Shown one piece after another: positions 61,895-64,000 of a DNA stretch of 64,000 nucleotides. The notes beneath the pieces are model-generated. The model was not told the DNA's origin. It worked only from the letters and a program-made list of their open reading frames with translations, and did no database searches. This stretch comes from Amycolatopsis dendrobii. GTDB taxonomy: Bacteria; Actinomycetota; Actinomycetes; Mycobacteriales; Pseudonocardiaceae. The position numbers were made by a program, and so were the translations under genes. Within the stretch, counting starts at the first letter, position 1; every line of letters begins with the position of its first letter. Location of the stretch: the NCBI RefSeq assembly GCF_014145675.1, contig NZ_JACGZW010000008.1, positions 466,231 to 530,230 on the forward strand, in the 5' to 3' direction.

Positions 61895-64000
61895 ATGGCG
61901 GACGACAACAACACCCACGGGTTCACCTCGGACGACAACGGGGTCTGGCCGGACACCACGCAGACCGGCAACCAGAACACCACTGGTGACCCGTCGAAGG
62001 ATTTCGACGGCCTGACGTGGAAGCAGATCGAAGCGGCGATCCTCGGCGGCGGTTCGCTGTCGGGCGGCCAGGACAACCGGGACAAGGCCTACGGCAACGT
62101 CAACTGGCAGTCGCTTCAGGACGCGGCCGGGGTGTTTCAGGAGACGCAGCAGAACCTCGCGATGGTCGCTCAGTCCATTCAGGACCAGACCGCCGCCCTC
62201 GCCGGACCCGACGGTCCGTGGAAGGGCGACGCCGCGACGAAGTTCAAAGACATGATGACGGCGCTGGGCAACAAGTTCTCCGATCTGGCGGACCGGATCG
62301 GCGACGGCGGCGGGTCGAACAACGTGCCGACGAACCTCGTCAATTCCGCGGCCTATCTCAAGTGGGCGCAGGACACGATCCGCTACATCGACAGCTATTA
62401 CGCCAGCCAGGTCCTCGCCCAGGGCAGCAAGTACCACCTCAGCGACGGGCGCGCGTACATCTCGCAGTTCCCCGAGGCCGTCGAGATGATGACCAACGAC
62501 ATGCGCAAGGTCGGCGGCCAGCTCGCGCAGAAGTACAACACCGTGCACGTCAACGCGGGCAAGACGACCCCGCCCCCGACTCCTGGCGGTGGTGACGGCA
62601 ACACGCCCAAGCCTCCCCCGCCGCCGCCGGCTCCTCCGCCCCCGCCCACGCCGCCGCCACCTCCGCCTCCGGTGACCGCTCCCCCGCCACCGCCGGCTTC
62701 TCCGCCGCCGCCTCCGGCGACGCAGCCGCCGCCTGCCCCGAAACCGCCGCCCGTGTCCCCGCCTCCGGGCGGTGGCAACGGCGCTCCGCCGCCGGTGAAC
62801 AAGGCCGCGATTCCCCCGCCGCCGAACGGCGTGAACGGTCCTGGCGGGAGCGATGTGCCGCCGCCGCTGAAGAACGCTCTCGTTTCGCCTCCGCCGGGCG
62901 ACGTCAAGGGTCCTGGCGGGAATGATGTGCCGCCGCCGCTGAAGAACGCTGCCGTGCCGCCTCCGCCCGGCGACCTGAACGGTCCCGGGGGCAACGGCAC
63001 GCCGCCGCCGGTGAACGCTGCCGCCATTCCGCCGCCGCCCAACGGGGCCGGCGGGAACAACGTGAAGCCGCCGTCGGTGAAGCCTCCGGCTGTTCCGCCG
63101 CCTCCGGGCGATTCTCCGGGAGGGAACAACCTCAAGTCGCCGTCGATCCCGCCTCCGCCCGGGGCTTCGGGCAACAACCTCGGCGGGCACGTCAACCCGC
63201 CTTCGCTTCCGGCACCGCCGGGAAGCTCGGGCGGATCCGGACACGTGAATCCGGCGTCGATCCCGCCTCCGCCGGGCGATTCCGGCGGCAACCTGGCGAA
63301 CAACGCGCTCAACCCGGCGCACCTGCCGCCGGGCCTCGGCAACCCGCCGGGCAACCAGAATCCGGGCGGCAGCGGCATCCCGATGATGCCGCCCGGCGGC
63401 ATGGGCGGCGGCGGAGGGCTGAACACGCCGTCCGCGGAACGGCCTGATTCGTCCGGTCTGCTCGGCAACATCAAGAAACCGTGGATCAGCCCGCCTCCCG
63501 ACGGCATCGGCAACCCCGACGCGCACGGCGACACGCCTCCGCTCAGCTCGGCCAAGTGGGCTCCGCCCCCCGGGGCGAGCGGCGGGACCGGCGACGGTGT
63601 CGGCGGGCCCGGCGGCCTCGGCGACGGCGTCGGCGGGCCCGGCGCGATCAAGGGCCTCGGCGAGAGCGATCTGCCGAAGATCCCGGATCCAGTCGGCAAC
63701 CACGAGCAGATCCCCGGCGGAGGAACCCCGCCGATGGTCCCGCCGGGCGGCATGGGCGGCGGCAGCGGCCTGAACACACCAGCCGCCGAACGGCCTGATT
63801 CGTCCGGGCTGCTCGGCAACATCAAGAAACCGTGGATCAGCCCGCCGCCGGACGGCATCGGCAACCCCGACGCACACGGCGACACGCCACCGCTCCACTC
63901 GGCCAAGTGGGCTCCGCCCCCCGGAGCGAGCGGCGGACCCGGCGGCCTCGGCGACGGCGTCGGTCCGGGCGGCGGAGAGCCGGTCAGCCCGGAGGTGAAA
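61895..64000 (+). CDS. PPE-like ESX-associated protein with long proline-rich repeats, truncated by the window
   Basis: At least 702 residues; the frame is open to the last base. Residues about 30-215 form a helical WXG100/PPE-like domain (VNWQSLQDAAGVFQETQQN, DGPWKGDAATKFKDMM with W-K-G, then YIDSYYASQVL). From about residue 226 there is a low-complexity tract of PPPP, GGG and PPPGD units, then larger repeats of about 117 residues. Such modular proteins are exported or surface-bound in actinomycete ESX loci. The C terminus, and any secretion ATPase genes, lie outside the window. Confidence 0.85.
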   Translation, partial: MADDNNTHGFTSDDNGVWPDTTQTGNQNTTGDPSKDFDGLTWKQIEAAILGGGSLSGGQDNRDKAYGNVNWQSLQDAAGVFQETQQNLAMVAQSIQDQTAALAGPDGPWKGDAATKFKDMMTALGNKFSDLADRIGDGGGSNNVPTNLVNSAAYLKWAQDTIRYIDSYYASQVLAQGSKYHLSDGRAYISQFPEAVEMMTNDMRKVGGQLAQKYNTVHVNAGKTTPPPTPGGGDGNTPKPPPPPPAPPPPPTPPPPPPPVTAPPPPPASPPPPPATQPPPAPKPPPVSPPPGGGNGAPPPVNKAAIPPPPNGVNGPGGSDVPPPLKNALVSPPPGDVKGPGGNDVPPPLKNAAVPPPPGDLNGPGGNGTPPPVNAAAIPPPPNGAGGNNVKPPSVKPPAVPPPPGDSPGGNNLKSPSIPPPPGASGNNLGGHVNPPSLPAPPGSSGGSGHVNPASIPPPPGDSGGNLANNALNPAHLPPGLGNPPGNQNPGGSGIPMMPPGGMGGGGGLNTPSAERPDSSGLLGNIKKPWISPPPDGIGNPDAHGDTPPLSSAKWAPPPGASGGTGDGVGGPGGLGDGVGGPGAIKGLGESDLPKIPDPVGNHEQIPGGGTPPMVPPGGMGGGSGLNTPAAERPDSSGLLGNIKKPWISPPPDGIGNPDAHGDTPPLHSAKWAPPPGASGGPGGLGDGVGPGGGEPVSPEVK
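63383..63937 (+). repeat. In-frame 351-bp-period direct repeat in the proline-rich gene
   Basis: The segment 63383-63586 recurs at 63734-63937, offset 351 bases (117 codons). Both encode the same succession of PPGGMGGG, LNTP, ERPDSSGLLGNIKKPWISP, PDGIGNPDAHGDTPPL and AKWAPPPGASGG with only a few changes. The near identity at synonymous sites points to recent duplication or gene conversion. Confidence 0.9.

Noticed and set aside
62580..63900. Long minus-strand frames opposite the proline-rich gene
   Set aside because: They read as G/P/A repeats that only mirror the plus-strand proline codons; the plus frame joins a real helical domain with a ribosome site.

Overview
The window comes from a high-GC actinomycete. 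The supporting signs are strong GC bias at third codon positions, frequent GTG starts, a WhiB regulator, SigD-like and other ECF sigma factors, WXG100 proteins, a DprE2-like arabinan-precursor reductase and an LCP cell-wall ligase. Protein character and the presence of DprE2 suggest a mycolic-acid-less relative of the Mycobacteriales, most likely Pseudonocardiaceae (Amycolatopsis-like). That placement is inference. No tRNA, rRNA, CRISPR array or transposase was seen.

Layout. 0-21 kb carries the conserved translation and RNA-processing block, mostly on the minus strand: rimP-nusA-ylxR-infB-ylxP-rbfA, then nrnA, a MATE exporter, truB, ribF, rpsO and the start of pnp. The block is interrupted by accessory genes: a Tat-lipoprotein esterase, a 992-residue P-loop-like/TPR protein, a TRM11-like methyltransferase, a TetR regulator, PhzF and MFS genes. 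21-28.7 kb holds a DUF4439 lipoprotein, a membrane-anchored unknown, a class V aminotransferase, a PEP mutase-like enzyme, a GPP34 protein, an ArnT/PMT-type glycosyltransferase and a NarL-type two-component pair.

28.7-40.7 kb is a catabolic region. An IclR regulator faces an NTF2-like protein; these are followed by two SDRs, a flavoprotein dehydrogenase and an ACS-type MFS carrier. Next come a MarR regulator and a homogentisate operon (hmgA, an unknown gene, fahA, all start/stop-coupled), then a 3-oxoacid CoA-transferase pair and a second IclR regulator. The route would take homogentisate to fumarate and acetoacetate, and the CoA-transferase would activate the acetoacetate. No classical maleylacetoacetate isomerase is visible; the coupled unknown gene is the obvious candidate. 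MarR and hmgA share the spaced motif AAGTAGT-N6-TTTGATTA upstream.

40.7-54.1 kb is regulatory and envelope-related: HxlR, two tiny exported proteins, an OmpR-type two-component pair, LCP, DprE2, a TetR/DHA2 efflux pair, an ECF sigma factor with a C-terminal NTF2-like domain, a WhiB protein, a polypeptide that joins a degenerate sigma module to a complete SigD-like sigma factor, LysR with an SBF-like symporter, and a frameshifted gene. 54-59.4 kb has a FtsX-type ABC exporter divergent from a NarL-type two-component pair, with a perfect palindrome between them. 60.5-64 kb starts an ESX/type VII-linked cluster: two WXG100 proteins, a small partner and a PPE-like proline-rich protein that runs off the window.

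Two genome-style features recur. Five copies of one long palindrome (core GCCGGT-N4-ACCGGC) sit at gene ends. About a dozen genes have a TAnnnT box 6-8 nt before the start codon, as expected for leaderless transcripts.
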